The notes under the pieces: generated by a model | Told to the model about the DNA's origin: nothing | The model's database searches: none | The model's input: only the letters and a program-made list of their open reading frames with translations | NCBI RefSeq assembly: GCF_032362555.1 | Contig: NC_083525.1 | Coordinates: 2,093,501 to 2,157,500, forward strand | DNA from: Amyelois transitella | Taxonomy: Eukaryota > Arthropoda > Insecta > Lepidoptera > Pyralidae | Direction of reading: 5' to 3' | Length of the DNA stretch: 64,000 nt | Program-made: the position numbers and the translations under genes | Part shown: one piece after another, positions 41,717 to 55,618 of the stretch | Position numbering within the stretch: the first letter of the stretch is position 1 | How the letters are laid out: each line of letters begins with the position of its first letter

Positions 41717-44517
41717 TTTAAAAAAAAATATTATTTTTTTGTATGGTATTTATTGATCTTCAACACACTTCTGTTTTTGAGTAATTACATATTATAGTTA
41801 TTAATTTTGGGATGTCTTATGCACAGAGCTGTGAAAGTTTAGATATTGTTTAAAAGCCATCATTATTCAAGTTGAGGCTGCTCGTGTTTAGTAAAAAAAA
41901 GGCTGTATTTGTAAAGTAGCGGACTGTATAAGATATGCTTATTTTTTCAAAGTAGTAGGTATGTGGTATATGAGGCTCAACATCACTGATGTACTTATTT
42001 GTTTATTTCTATATTGAATATCTACAATGTAATAAGACATTTAATAATATAATGTTTTTCTACGATATGAATTGTTTTATTTTAAAAAAAACTTCTTTAT
42101 ATTATATATTTTTATTACAAATTATATCCAGTTTGGCGCTGATAAAATTCAACAATTTTTACGTCGATAACAAAAACACCTAACTAACGTAAACCTATCA
42201 AACATTTACTTTTAAATTTTACTTATAGTTAAAAGTATGGCAAAACGAAAACCACTGGCGGCCTGCATAAAAAAAAAATAGTACCTACATACTTTTGTTC
42301 GTAAGTGTACCACAAAATATGTTAATAGTTAAAAAAAAAAATACGAAATTTTGCCTTAAAATTACTAAATTCAGACGCCAGTGAATCTTCGTCCATGAAC
42401 TGTACAACATAACATTATTTTATCACTGATTCCAGGCAAATATCCTTTACTTATTTTAATACGTATGTATAAAACTTAAAGAGTGTTACCTATTAAAGAA
42501 AACAGTATTTTTACAAATCTAAGAGTTCCTAATTAGTTTTTATACAATATGAAATGAATGATGAAAATATTATCAAACTGAAAATAATTACAAATGCTAT
42601 AGTGACTATGAAAGTGAATATGAAAAAAAATATATTTATACTACCTAGTCATAAATGCGTAACCTGTGTCTCTCACAAACTTTGAGGACTAAACTTCTGA
42701 ACAGTTATTCTGGAGTGGCAGTTGTAAATTTATTTTGTAACTATATGTAGCTTTTACTAGAAAACAGATTTTTCGCAAATTCCACTGGAACTTTATTACG
42801 CAACCATTTTGAGTATTCGCTGCGTGGCCGTTTTAAAAAACGTTTGCAATACGCCAGTGTGGCATGGCCCTTATTCATGATCAGTCCAAAAAGGCCATTA
42901 ATTAATGCGTCTTAAATTTGATTTCTGATTTCTCACTGATGTTATTGTCACAAGATATCTTTACAAATTGAATAAATAAAAACGAATATTTTTGTTAAAT
43001 GAACTTATGTGTAGCTGGTTCGGGACAAGTTATAGGTTTGGTAGAGTATCTTAGACTGCTTCTATTAGTTTTTCGTTCGTTTACATAAAACATGTTTACA
43101 TAAATCACCGATTCATAAATATGCTATTGTAAAATAGAATTGATATATACTATAATAATATAGCTAGAGAGAGCTTTCTATATTATTATATTTCCAAATT
43201 TATTATAACAATTAAAGACTTCTTAGACTGTCTCAAACTTAAATCTATTTATAATTATGAAACATACATAATACAGCGTTAACAAATAAGAATATTTAAA
43301 AAACCACTAATTGGTACTAATGGTAAGAAACTATGCTCGTCTTAAAATAATGTCATTCTGTAATAATAGGCAGTTCTACAGTCAAAAGTGAATATACAGG
43401 GTGTCTGGTAAATCGCGTTTCATAATTAAGGACAAAGTAAACCCAAACATCATCAACCGAGTCTTTACAAAGACTGTTGGCTCTGTTTACCCCGCAAGGG
43501 ATATAGATTTTATGTATGTATGTAAACCGCACACCGACTAACCGACTCTATTTAAAAAAATTCAATAAAATTCTCTCTAGTACATACATACATACATATA
43601 ATCACGTCTATATCCCTTGCGGGGTAGACAGAGCCAACAGTCTTGAATAGACTGATAGGCCACGTTCAGCTGTTTGGCTTTTTGATGGAATTGAGATTAA
43701 AATCGTGACGGGTTGCAAGTCCATTGCCTACAAAAAGAATCCTTTGTTTATAAGTCTATCCCTTAGTCGCCTTTTACGACTTCCGTAGGAAAGACATATT
43801 ACCCGAAACGAGAATCATATACTGAGTGTCCGCTTTTAATATGCGACACTATTTACCAGTACCACGTTATTTTAATAAAACGTGTTAAAAATTTGAGGTA
43901 GATTTATATTATGATACTTAATTCAGGCACCACTTCTTCACAACAGGTCATCCATAAAATATATGTTTTTATCTATAATATTGTTTAGAAAGTAACTGTT
44001 ATATTGTGGAGAATTTTTTTTTTAATTTACCCAAATTGTGTAAAAATACTTTCATTTGCCAATAAGATCACTCAATTAAGAAAGTGTTTCAAACTTATAG
44101 CACTGACATTATGCCCGGTACAGTTGCCCACAGATAAACTTTACTCTCTTAGTAATATAGGTGCCAGTCTGAAACTTGTATAATACCAAGGATGTTACAC
44201 TGATTTTCCAAAAATACAGTATTATAAGCTCAGCTTCAGACAAGTAAATTTTTCAACAACGTATTTTGATTCGAAGCCTTTTATCATAAACTTACTTTAT
44301 AACAATTGCAGTTTGTACTTAAAGAATAGGATCGTATCAAAATATCTCGAATGAGATATACAAAAAACTTAAAAATAATTTTCTTAAAAATATATAGTAG
44401 GAACGTTAAATTAACGTAACAAAAATACATAAACGCTAAAAGAAATCCGGCCCGGGTCGTCTCGGGAAATTCTGAAACAAAATTTTTGCATTAGAATGTA
44501 ATAAATGTCAGAAAGCG

Positions 44518-44768
44518 CACCCTGGGCCCCGTTATCATGCGCAAAAGGTCTTTTCGTAAAATATCACTTTAGCAAAATGTCTTTTTTCGCAGATTGTCTC
44601 TGTCGCAAAATATCGCGCCAGGGACTTAGAATAACATTTGATTTTCAAAGCACAATCATTTATTGGAGTCATCATATAAAATTAGAGATACATTTTGCGA
44701 AAGAGACATTTTGCGACCAGGGGACATTTTACGAAAGAGACCAATTGCATAATGAGCCGCCCCAAAGC
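44518..44768. mobile_element. fold-back MITE-like element, unit 2
   Basis: Copy of 19990-20240. Confidence 0.6.
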
Positions 44769-45119
44769 ATATTTTGGCGGCGGAGGGTGCAATTAGAAAT
44801 AACTAATTATGAGACAGAAAAAGCAGTGTCCAGCACGTTTGTATATCTGACCAGTCGTTGATTAATACTCGACTTGAACAACATGGTAAAAACAAAATGG
44901 CGGCCTAGGCTTGATCTAAATCTTGTCACCACTGTGGGTAAGTCAACAAAATTACTGAGCATTTCATTATATAGATACTTAATTTAAAATCTTCGCAAGA
45001 TAATAGATATGTATCAAAATATTTTAATTTTTATGATTATAAATGATTTAAAACTTTCGCATTGCATCACACTAGGTATTTATTAATAATACAGATATTA
45101 AACGCGCACGATACGAACC

Positions 45120-45626
45120 TTTATAAAAATAAATAAAGATACAATAAAGGTATGTTACGCGCGTGTTTAATACCTTTATTATTCATAAATAGTATTTTAA
45201 TGACTGATACTAATGGTCCAAATTGTGATAAGAATATAAACACAGATATTATTAACAAGTTAAGTTACCTTTAAAGGGTCGTAGTTGAAACTTTATCAAA
45301 ATACTATGACTCATTCATTCATTGATTTAGTGAACATGTTCAATATTTGTTGAGAAATTCATTGATTTAGTGAACATGTTCAATATTTGTTTATAAAAAT
45401 AAATAAAGATACAATAAAGGTATGTTACGCGCGTGTTTAATACCTTTATTATTCATAAATAGTATTTTAATGACTGATACTAATGGTCCAAATTGTGATA
45501 AGAATATAAACACAGATATTATTAACAAGTTAAGTTACCTTTAAAGGGTCGTAGTTGAAACTTTATCAAAATACTATGACTCATTCATTCATTGATTTAG
45601 TGAACATGTTCAATATTTGTTGAGAA
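45120..45626. repeat. 270-bp tandem repeat, unit 2
   Basis: Copy of 20592-21098, with the same repeat number. Equal copy number in both units is a further sign that the large duplication is very recent. Confidence 0.85.
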
Positions 45627-46021
45627 CATTGGTACTCAATTTCCGGAGCTACTTACCTCATTTTATCCAAGTTTAGACATAATAAAATCAATGCACTTAG
45701 TGACTTCACTCAAATAACCAACATACAAACCACCTTTTATCTGTAGTCGGCTAACAAAAAGATATACATACGGAAGTCCCCCCATACGTGACCTGTCGAT
45801 CCGTTCTTCGCTTCCGGTACCGCTGTGCGGAGCACTTATTGAATATACTCTTGTTCTTCCACGAAGCGAACAGATTACTAGGCTTGGGCGTTCGTGGGTA
45901 GTCGTCAGTGCTTTCGCTTGATGACGAATTGTAATTCGAGAATGTTCTATCGAAGTTTATAGTCCTCTTTATGACTGGCTCGTTTGTTGGTTTGTTCTGT
46001 GAAAGTGTTTTATATATTTGT

Positions 46022-46279
46022 TACATACATACATATGGTCACATCTATATCCCTTGCGGGGTAGACAGAGCCAACAGTCTTGAAAAGACTGAATGGCCAC
46101 GTTCAGCTATTTGGCTTAATGATAGAATTGAGATTCAAATAGTGACAGGTTGCTAGCCCATCGCCTAAAAGAAGAAACCCAGGTTTTTAAGCCTATCCCT
46201 TACTCGCCTTTTACGACATCCATGGGAAAGAGATGGAGTGGTCCTATTCTTTTTTGTATTGGTGCCGGGAACCACACGG
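46022..46279 (+). repeat. family A repeat, unit 2
   Basis: Copy of 21494-21751. Confidence 0.85.
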
Positions 46280-46452
46280 AATATATTTGTTTACAGAGAT
46301 ATACGAGCTTAAGTAGCGAGTAGCGTCGGTGGTCAAATCTGTAAGGTGTCCGGCTAAAATGCATGATTCGCATGAAGACATGACCAAATCCCACTTCAGC
46401 CATATGACCAATGACTAATTTTCAAAGTTACGTATATTATTATTTTTAATAC

Positions 46453-46696
46453 TAACAGATAAAGTGGAGGGATAGGTCGGAGTGGGAAGACCTAGACGAA
46501 CGTATCTTGATCTAAATAAGAACGTCCTGGTAAAGGGTCAGGTCAAAAGTATCCCGAAACCGCCGAGCTTGCATGAAGAGAGTTATGAATGTGGATGAAG
46601 CGAAGGAAGTATGCAGAGATCGTGGCAAGTGGAAAGAGGTAGTCTCTGCCTACCCCTCCGGGAAAGAGGCGTGATTCTATGTATGTATGTATGTTT
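46453..46696 (+). mobile_element. RTE-like LINE 3' end, unit 2
   Basis: Copy of 21925-22168. Confidence 0.75.
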
Positions 46697-47381
46697 AATA
46701 CTAACCAATGCTCTTAGAGTGAGGGGAAATATCGTAAGGAACCTGCACATTCAGGCAATTGGATTTGTAATCATGATCGATCCAATAAGGGTCAGGTTTA
46801 CCTACATAGGTTGCGGAGGTCAGATGGGAGTTGCTTGCTTCGTGTAAAATCCTGACTCACCCAACCAGGGTTTAAAGTCGGCGAAACCCTGGCGAAACTC
46901 TCCAGAGTGGTGAGGATGTAACCGGTACTAAAGCCAGGAGGAAGAACAAAGCAAGCATAAAGAAATAGAAATGTTTTATTTTATTTTAATTTATAAAAAT
47001 TAAATTGGCAACTCTTAAATGTAGTCTTGAGTCTAATACGAGTACCACCTTTGATTTCGGTGACTGTATACATGCAACATAGGTAATACAAACATACATA
47101 CATAAACTTCACTGTCACTATTTGGGTCTCAATTCCATTATTTAGCCCACAAAGCTGAGCGTAGCCTTTCAGTCCTTTCAAGACTGTTGGCTCTGTCTTC
47201 CCCGCAAGGGATAAAGACGTGACTATATGTATGTATACATAAAATCATGCCTCTTATCCAGAAAGGTAAGGTACTACAATTTTCCTTCTTTCAAATTTAT
47301 CCACATCCCAGCTTGCCTGTTTATGGTAGAGTAACCTGACTTTATCAATATGGAAATTTAAATCTATTAATGTCAACTCAC

Positions 47382-50300
47382 CATAGTGTCCAAATGCGTG
47401 GTATCCGGCGACGTGTACCTTTTTACCCCGTCAGGGTACATCGGGTTTGACATCGGCCGCTCCATTTCTTCTCGTCTCATCATAGAGGGCGCCACGGGGA
47501 CATAAGGTTGGCTCACAACCGGCCGACTCATGCCAGCCATCTCTTTCACCATCATGAACTCCCGGTGCAAACCCTCATTTGAAGACAACTGCTTCTCAAA
47601 CTGAGCCATCATTGAATTTTCAAATATCACAACATCCGTATGCTTTATAATACTTATCAACGCCCAAGCCAAAGAATCATTGAACGGCAGAATCGCCACG
47701 CGTTCCAATATATGCGTAGCGACGTCCAAACTGAACGCCCTCTGATTCTCAATCACAAAGTCGGTCAATTTTATGAAAACCGGCTTGAACCGCGTAAAAT
47801 TCTGCGTGTTAGCTATCGTCTCCATAAAATAATCACACAACTGTTTACCCTGTATCACATATTTCAGTAGCTCTTCACAATTACTGAGGTCTATATTGTT
47901 TAAATGCAACAATGCCTCTTCTAAGACGTGGATTTTGAGCTCGGCATCGTCCTGGGAATTCGGATTTGCTTTTGTTACGAAATCTATTGCCATTTCCACC
48001 AATAACTTAGTCAAGTCCCGTCTCTTACACTCATCAACGAAGCAGATACCGAACTTTCTCCTCAATACTGGCCAACACTTCAACAACATGTATTCTTGAA
48101 TGAATACATCTTCACTAAGTTTGATTAATTTCGCGCACACATCGATTGGTAATGGCTCGACATGAGGAAATCGACATCTCAATTGATTCTTGCAACTCCC
48201 TATCAGAAAGAAGAAACACATTCCTTTGAAAACAACACTCTTCACTCCTGGAGACGGCTTGAACAACGTTGCTAATAAACAAGGCCCTTTTTTCACTATT
48301 GCTGGCTTAACACTGACATTGGGATCAGGTAACTTCTCAGTACAGTCAATTTGATTACTACCTAGTACTCCTTCTCTGACAACAGACGTAGAATCCGCAT
48401 TTTGTTTTTCACACACTATTGTTGTTGGTTTCACATTTGGAACATTTTTAGGCGCCGGAGTAGTAACGTTAGTAATTTTAGTAGGATTATAGACAATAGT
48501 GTTATGAGGTACATCTCTTGTTACAGATTGTGGGATGTATTCCTCATATTCAGGATTATTGTATAGAGGTGGAGAACAAGTGCTGTTTCTATTAGATTCA
48601 AATCCTATACTCTCTGCATATAATGATAGAGCATCTTCATCATCATTTTGGTCGAAAGGAATGTATGCGATATTGTCTGAAGCAAAATTCTCATTTAAAT
48701 CAAATTTACGATCTCCATAATCATTTTGGTCTCTGCTATGGTTACCATTGTCTAAACCGGAATGTTCAGCAGATTTATTTATATTTTTCGCCACGACAAC
48801 ATCGGTTGGTTTGACAAAAGAATCATTAATATTATCCGCTTTTTCTGCATTATTTACTTCCGTTTGTGTTCCATCTTCATTATCAGTCAAAACTTTATTG
48901 ATATGTCTACACTGAAGAATAATATTACTTTCCTCTTGTAAACTTTGATGTATTTTGTCCTTTAATTTTTTAGAGTTAACATTGGTGTCTTCATTCTGGT
49001 AACCAACCCAATTTATCATTTCTAAATCTATTTTCTTCAGACTCATTGATAGTTTATCTAATGCCTTACTAATTTTACTAACATTGCTATTCATGGTGTT
49101 AATACTGATGTTTTTTTGAGTGATTATTGGAGACATATGAGATTCGGATGAAGTGCTCAAATTTAATGAGTGTTTACTTATTATTTCACTTTCCTTGTAA
49201 GACTTACAATTTGTGCTACATTCAGATTCAGAGCTGTCACTATCTGAAGACAAAGAAGACTTACTAGGAGTTTTAGGGGTAAGCCCTTTGGAATCTATTT
49301 TGGTCAATTTGACTTCTGGCAATTTTTTGTCAATCAGTACGAAATCTGACGAGGTGACGGCGTTCAAAGAGGTTGTGTTACTGGAATCCGATATATCTTT
49401 GGTCCATGATAGTTCTGAACAGACAGACGTTTTACGAGAATCTATTGCTCCAGCATTATCGAAAGTTCCATTGTCCTCTTTTTTTACTGCAACTTTTGGT
49501 TCATTATTTGGTGCATCTTTAGCTGCAATAGATGGTGTATTTTCTTGAACGCCTGCTATATTTTCAGCACTTTTCTTACCTCTGGGTGTTCTTTTCCTGA
49601 CAATTTTTGGTTTAGCGACTGTGACGGTACGAGTTTTGTTGCTGTTGTCGCAGTCTTCAGAATTCCGTTTGACGACGATATTCATTTCCGTTATTCTGGA
49701 TTGCGTCCATTTACGTTTGGGTGGGTTGACGATACCTGAGATTGAAGGAGAATTATATTGGAAAAGTGTCATGGGTGTTCAAAATATTTTGTTATCAAGA
49801 ATTTTAATCTATAAGGATACAAGAATGTACAATGAGATTTTAGGACCTGGGTATCCACAACAAGTTATTTACACTTTATGAGATAGTTTTGACAACTTGA
49901 TCACGCATAATACTCCTGACATTGCCTGGTTTCCGCATTTGACCAAAATTCGAGATTGGGAAAGACACTTAAATTCTGAACTAAAGTGACAGTGACAAGT
50001 TAGTTAAAAGTTCTAACTTAGTAAGATTCCATGCTGGTTTAATAACTAAGAAAAAATAAAGTGTACCAGCTACTTCACTTTAGGGAAACGCTAATAAACT
50101 TGGGATTCTTCTTTAAGGCTAGCAACCTGTCACTATTTGAATCTCAATTCCATCATCATTAGGCTTTGGCTCTGTCTGCCTCATAAAAGGAATTAATGTA
50201 TGTCATAATTTACCCTCCGAAGGGCTGACTAGTTTTCTCTTCTTAGGACCTCTCTTGACAGGGTCTAGAGGTAGTTGCATTGCTGTTTTTTTCGTCAGCG

Positions 50301-51879
50301 TTTGCTTAACCGGGCTGGTAATCTTCCTAATAATCTTTTGCTTTGGCTGCTCAAAAACATCTGAAAAACATAATATTATTTTAACATGGTGGAGAAATAG
50401 AAAGAGATTTCAAAATAGGATGTCTCCATATCTTTCCCATGGATATCGTAACAGCGACTAAGGAACAGGCTTAAAAAACTTTAAAACTTTGGATTCTTGG
50501 GATGGCTAGCAATAAGCACCTTGTCACTATTTGAATCTTTATTAAGCCATACAGCTACACATGGCCTTTAAATCTTTTCAAGACTGTTGGCTCTGCCAAC
50601 CCCGTAAAGGATATAGATGTGAGTACCTTCAGTGTCTGTACTGCCAGTGACTGGCGAGCTTGGACAAATATTCATGTTTGATGTTTCCGGAACATTTTCC
50701 ACTTCTTCAACTTTCTTTTTTCTCCCTCGTTTCCTTCCCACTTTAGTCACAGTCTGGACTTCAGATTGCGAAGGAAAAACGATTGGCTCCGATTTGTTCA
50801 GTTGTGCTCTTGCAACTTTAAAAAAATAAGGATGTTTAATATATTTATATATGTTCTAGTTTTTGCGCAAGGCTTCGGAAGCAGCCGTAAACTTAGTTTA
50901 AAGTAATTTATTTGACGGCAACCAATGTTGTGAAACCAAAAGATATGACAATTATTAAGTGATATAAAGTATCCTATAATACTGAATAAAAATTTAGAAT
51001 ATTTTTGCTTTGCTCCTGTCCTGATTCCAGAAAAAAAGCAACAAATATACTTCCAAAGGTCTTTTCTATATGTGTGCCAAATTTTGTCCAATAGTTTTTG
51101 AGTTTATTTGTTACAAATATACAAAAATACCAATCTTTTTATTAATAGTGTGGATAAAACTCTTCCATTAATCAGTGACTGAGTAATGAGTGATGCACAG
51201 CTCACACCATTGATTTTAGTTAGTATGTTATTTCCCTTTGTATGTGGTAGACCACTAGGAGGGCATGAAGGGAGGGTTTCCCGTTTCTAATACCAATTCC
51301 AAGGTCCTCTTACTCTTCCTTGGAAGCCTTTAATCCATGTTCATAGCTAACCAGATACGGCCCCAGGCAAAACATGAGTAATAAACCTATTTAAGAAATT
51401 AGTGTAGTAAGGTTCCCAGCACTTTAATATGAGGACTCCATACACTTGCATGACTGTGCATGGTATATAAATATTTTTTTTTAACAAACCTTTATTTGCT
51501 AACTCAAGCTTGTCTTTGGATGTCAGATATTTGCTCTTTTTTTCCAGTAAACTTTGATTTGGAGATACTAGGTTTTGGACTGATCTGCTGAGGTCTGAAA
51601 AAATAAAACTAGTTTCAAGCAAAAAGCATAAAGAACAATCAGGATGTGCATTGTTCTCTTAAATCAAAGAGTGTTAACATTAGAAACATAACAAAATACC
51701 AAAGAAGCAGCTTTTTTGGTATACGATTTCGCTAATAGTCACTTACTCTTTTTAAACACTTTTATCTTGATAGCCGTTGGTGTTTTCAGTGTTTCCTTAT
51801 TTTCTTTAGGCTTTTGAGGTCTTCCTTTAGCAACTGCTTGAACTGTTTCAGGTTTAGCAGCAGCTTTTCTTGGAGCCAT
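47382..51879 (-). CDS. nuclear AT-hook and CCCH zinc finger protein (unit 2)
   Basis: Exons 51747-51879, 51490-51594, 50627-50815, 50214-50360 and 47382-49735. Same as 22854-27351 except for two substitutions in the last exon: one silent (Val codon) and one changing Leu to Ile at about residue 775 (EMALDF to EMAIDF), in the helical part after the CCCH finger. The frame stays open. As in the first copy, any exon after the GTGAGT donor was not found. Confidence 0.8.
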
Positions 51880-52520
51880 TTTAGCACTGATATATTCAAC
51901 TATCGATGAAGTCAAAGTTTCAAGACATATTTATTTACCATTGTAGAATCGCGTAATTAACGCCAATTATTAACACGTTTTTTTGGGGTATCTTACTTTC
52001 TCAGTCAAGATAAAATTTCTTCGAGGTTAGGTTTGGAATTTTGGATAACAAACTTTCATTTCAACAAGAACAAGAGAGAGAGAGAAAGAGATAGATATAG
52101 ATACCGGAAACGATACCCAATGACAGCGACAGCAGAGAAAAATAAAATATTTTTAGTTTAAACTCAACTACGTAAAGTGGAAGCAAAAGAATTTCAATCT
52201 TACGGCCTTTGATCAAAATGAATGTGCATTTACAAAATTAAGTAATTTATTGAAACACCTGAGGTACATTTTCGTTTATACCTACCGTAGGTATTTATTT
52301 CAAAGCAAATAAAATAGCTAGGCTATCAGAATCGATGAATAACCGTAGAAAATACAAACGTGATATTCTTTACTCTGTGTTGTCGTTGTAATTAGTTTAT
52401 TAATAATGCTGGCTACACCGACTAAAGGTCGAAAAGGTCGTTTCTGTCAAACTAATAAATTGTGAAGGTCGTCTGCTGAACCGGGGGAATTTATCAAAAC
52501 TTTAAAAAAGTCTATCAAAA
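51880..52520. promoter_or_regulatory. shared head-to-head promoter region, unit 2
   Basis: Copy of 27352-27992, so the second PGAM and CCCH genes keep their complete divergent promoter. Confidence 0.5.
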
Positions 52521-54521
52521 ATGCCTGCAAAATATAAGATTGTGATGATTCGCCACGGCGAAAGCGAGTGGAATCAGAAAAACCTGTTCTGTGGCTGGTA
52601 CGACGCTGATCTCAGTGATAAGGGTAGGTTGCTGTAATTTTCCGCTTTATTGTCACTTATTTAATATTTTATGAAAATAAACTGGCTGTAGGCTGTTGAT
52701 GTTAATGAACATTTTAACCATTTTGTAGGGCGTGAAGAAGCCGTGGCTGCCGGCAAGGCCTTGAAAGCCGAAGGTTATCAGTTTGACGTCGCCCACACAT
52801 CGGTTCTGAAACGAGCTCAGATTACCCTGAACACCGTTCTCCAGGAGATTGGGCAGCCAGACTTGCCTGTGAACAAAACCTGGCGTCTGAATGAGAGGCA
52901 TTATGGTGGACTCACTGGCTTAAACAAAGCTGAAACGGCAGCCAAATATGGCGAGCAGCAGGTATACTTAATTTGCGTGGTACATTTTTTTATTGGGACC
53001 AACAGTCTTGAAAAAACTGATAGGCCAAGCTCAGCTATTTGGTTTAATGAAAGAATTGAGATTCAAATAGTGACAGGTTGCTAGCCCATCACCTATAAAA
53101 GAATTCGCACATGATAGAATAATATTAGAATTGTATAGTGGTGAATAGCAGAATACATTACAATATTTTGAAACAAATACCCTTACTTGACAAAACTTAT
53201 AATAATATTCTTTCATGCTTGCAGGTCCAAATTTGGCGCAGAAGCTTCGACATCCCTCCCCCACCAATGGAGAAAGACCACCCATACTACGACACCATTG
53301 TAAATGACCCCCGCTATGCTGGTGATCCAAAACCTGAGGAATTCCCCATGTTTGAGAGCTTGAAACTGACTATTGAAAGGACATTGCCGTATTGGAACGA
53401 TGTTATTGTGCCACAGGTAAGATGCTTCTCTAAAGGCACATTGTCAAAAGAATACTTACTACAAGTAACTGATAAATGGGATATTTTTGTCTCACTGTCA
53501 TAATATCACTTATTTCTTTTTATCTGGAGCTGAAGCCGAAGAACACTGTTGTTCTTATTATCACTCTTCCTCATATTTTCACTGTATACAGAGACACCAT
53601 GATAGGACTCAATTATTTTTATAATGTATCAACACTAATTAGCATATTTATTTATAACAGTCCACTTTCTACAGATCAAAGAGGGAAAGAGGATAATCAT
53701 CGCCGCTCACGGAAACAGTCTCAGAGGCATCGTTAAGCATTTAGATGGTAAGCAAACAATTAATTTTTGATATTTGTTACATTATACATAGTGATTATTT
53801 TGTTTTGTGTGATAACAGTTGACCTTGGGTCATCAAAACAAACAAGAGCTTTTTCAACAATCTTAAAAATTGTTATCTCAGACATTTGGCTCCAGGAAGA
53901 ATGCTAAAGCAGCCTTATTTTATGACAAAAAGGGTAAATAAATAAATAAATAAATAAATATATACGGGACAAATTACACAGATTGAGTTAGCCTCGAAGT
54001 AAGTTTGACACTTGTGTTACGAGATACTAACTCAACGATACTATATTTTATAATAAATACTTATATAGATAAACATCCAAAACCCAGGCCAATCAGAAAA
54101 AGTTCTTTTCTCATCATGCCCTGGCCGGGATTCGAACCCGGGACCCCCGGTGTCACAGGCAAGCGTACTACCGCTGCGCCACAGAGGCCGTCAAGGGTAA
54201 TTCCAGTTCTGTTCAATGTGCATTTTATATAAAAATGTAATAATAAGCACCTTTTGTTTTTTCCTTTTATTAATTTACCAAATGTTTTTCCTACCCAGTA
54301 AAAGTTTTTCCTAAGACTTTTATGCAATATCTTATACACATTTGTACTCTTCAGAGCTCAGTGATGCTGCCATTATGGAGTTGAATCTGCCGACCGGCAT
54401 TCCTTTTGTCTATGAACTCGATGAGAACATGAAACCTGTTGACTCAATGGTCTTCCTCGGAGACGAGGAAACCGTAAAGAAGGCTATGGCTGCCGTCGCC
54501 GCCCAGGGGAAAGCCAAGTAA
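52521..54521 (+). CDS. Pglym78: phosphoglycerate mutase, 255 aa (unit 2)
   Basis: Exons 52521-52623, 52729-52961, 53225-53416, 53675-53747 and 54355-54521. No difference from the first copy was seen, in exons or introns, and all catalytic residues are kept. The complete promoter region and 3' UTR are included in the duplicated block, so this is a full second gene and not a retrocopy (introns are kept). Confidence 0.96.
53959..54192 (-). repeat. tRNA-derived SINE (family C), unit 2
   Basis: Copy of 29431-29664 in intron 4 of the second PGAM gene. Confidence 0.88.
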
Positions 54522-55618
54522 ACCATAGACAATAGTGCAACTATAGACAATCGTGTAACCATAGATAATAAGGATAATCTGTTATTTATTTAAGGAATGT
54601 GTCGCTGAACTTATTGTAATTAGAGTTGATCACAAATTTTAAATTAATCCTTTGAATTTATAAGTCAGGAATACAATAACATGGATTACCCAGTGATTTG
54701 AAAGCATAATTTTTTTTATAAAAAGATTTCTTAATGTGATAAATCTATGTGCAATTTTTAAAAATGTTTTCTTAAAAGAAATGTTTTAATTTTATAGCTG
54801 GATCTATGCCAACAGCTGTTACGATAGAATATTTATTCTAGTATTGCGCTTTCGTGATGATAATAAAAACAAATTGATGATATTTCTTGCTTTTTATTTT
54901 TATTTTATGTGTATTAAAAGATTAATCTATTAAAAAAAATTGCATTTAATATTTGTCGACATTGAGGTCCCAATCTAACAATGAATGTCCAATTAATGTA
55001 AGCTGGCCACTATGGTTGCCAGTTGTGAAATTTTTGACAGTTTATACCAATTCTCCACAGTAGTAGACAGTATAAACCCCCCGTCGTCGTCTTGTGAGCA
55101 AGATTCACAATATCCTGTTTTAAACCATTTTAGTAGTGCAGCAGTAGGATGGCCCGCGTGAACGCTTTTTTACCGCGCGAAAAACCATCGCTGTTTCACT
55201 TTTTATTATGACATGAAACGGAACAGCGATAAAAACGGCGTAGCGCGTACCATAGCATAGTACGGGGACAGCACTTAGATGCTCTGTTGAATGTCTGTGT
55301 AGTTCACAGGTCGGAGTAAAAACGAGGCCTGTTTGATAAATCACAATAAAGCCTATAGTTATAGATTTGATATATTTATATATGCTGATTTTCTCAGTGC
55401 GCGCGTAGTAACTACAACATTACTCTGATGTTACCTATAAATATGTTGTTTGTTGGCGCCCGGGCCCATAACCTGACGCGCCACCTGGACTTTCAATGCT
55501 CTGTGGGGCGTTCAAAAAACATACTTCGCCCATCTCTCTCTCATTGAAGTTAACCGAATTGCTAAATAGAGAGGGGAAAATATTTTGGTTGCCTTGTCAG
55601 CCTTCGTGAGTAAACCGG

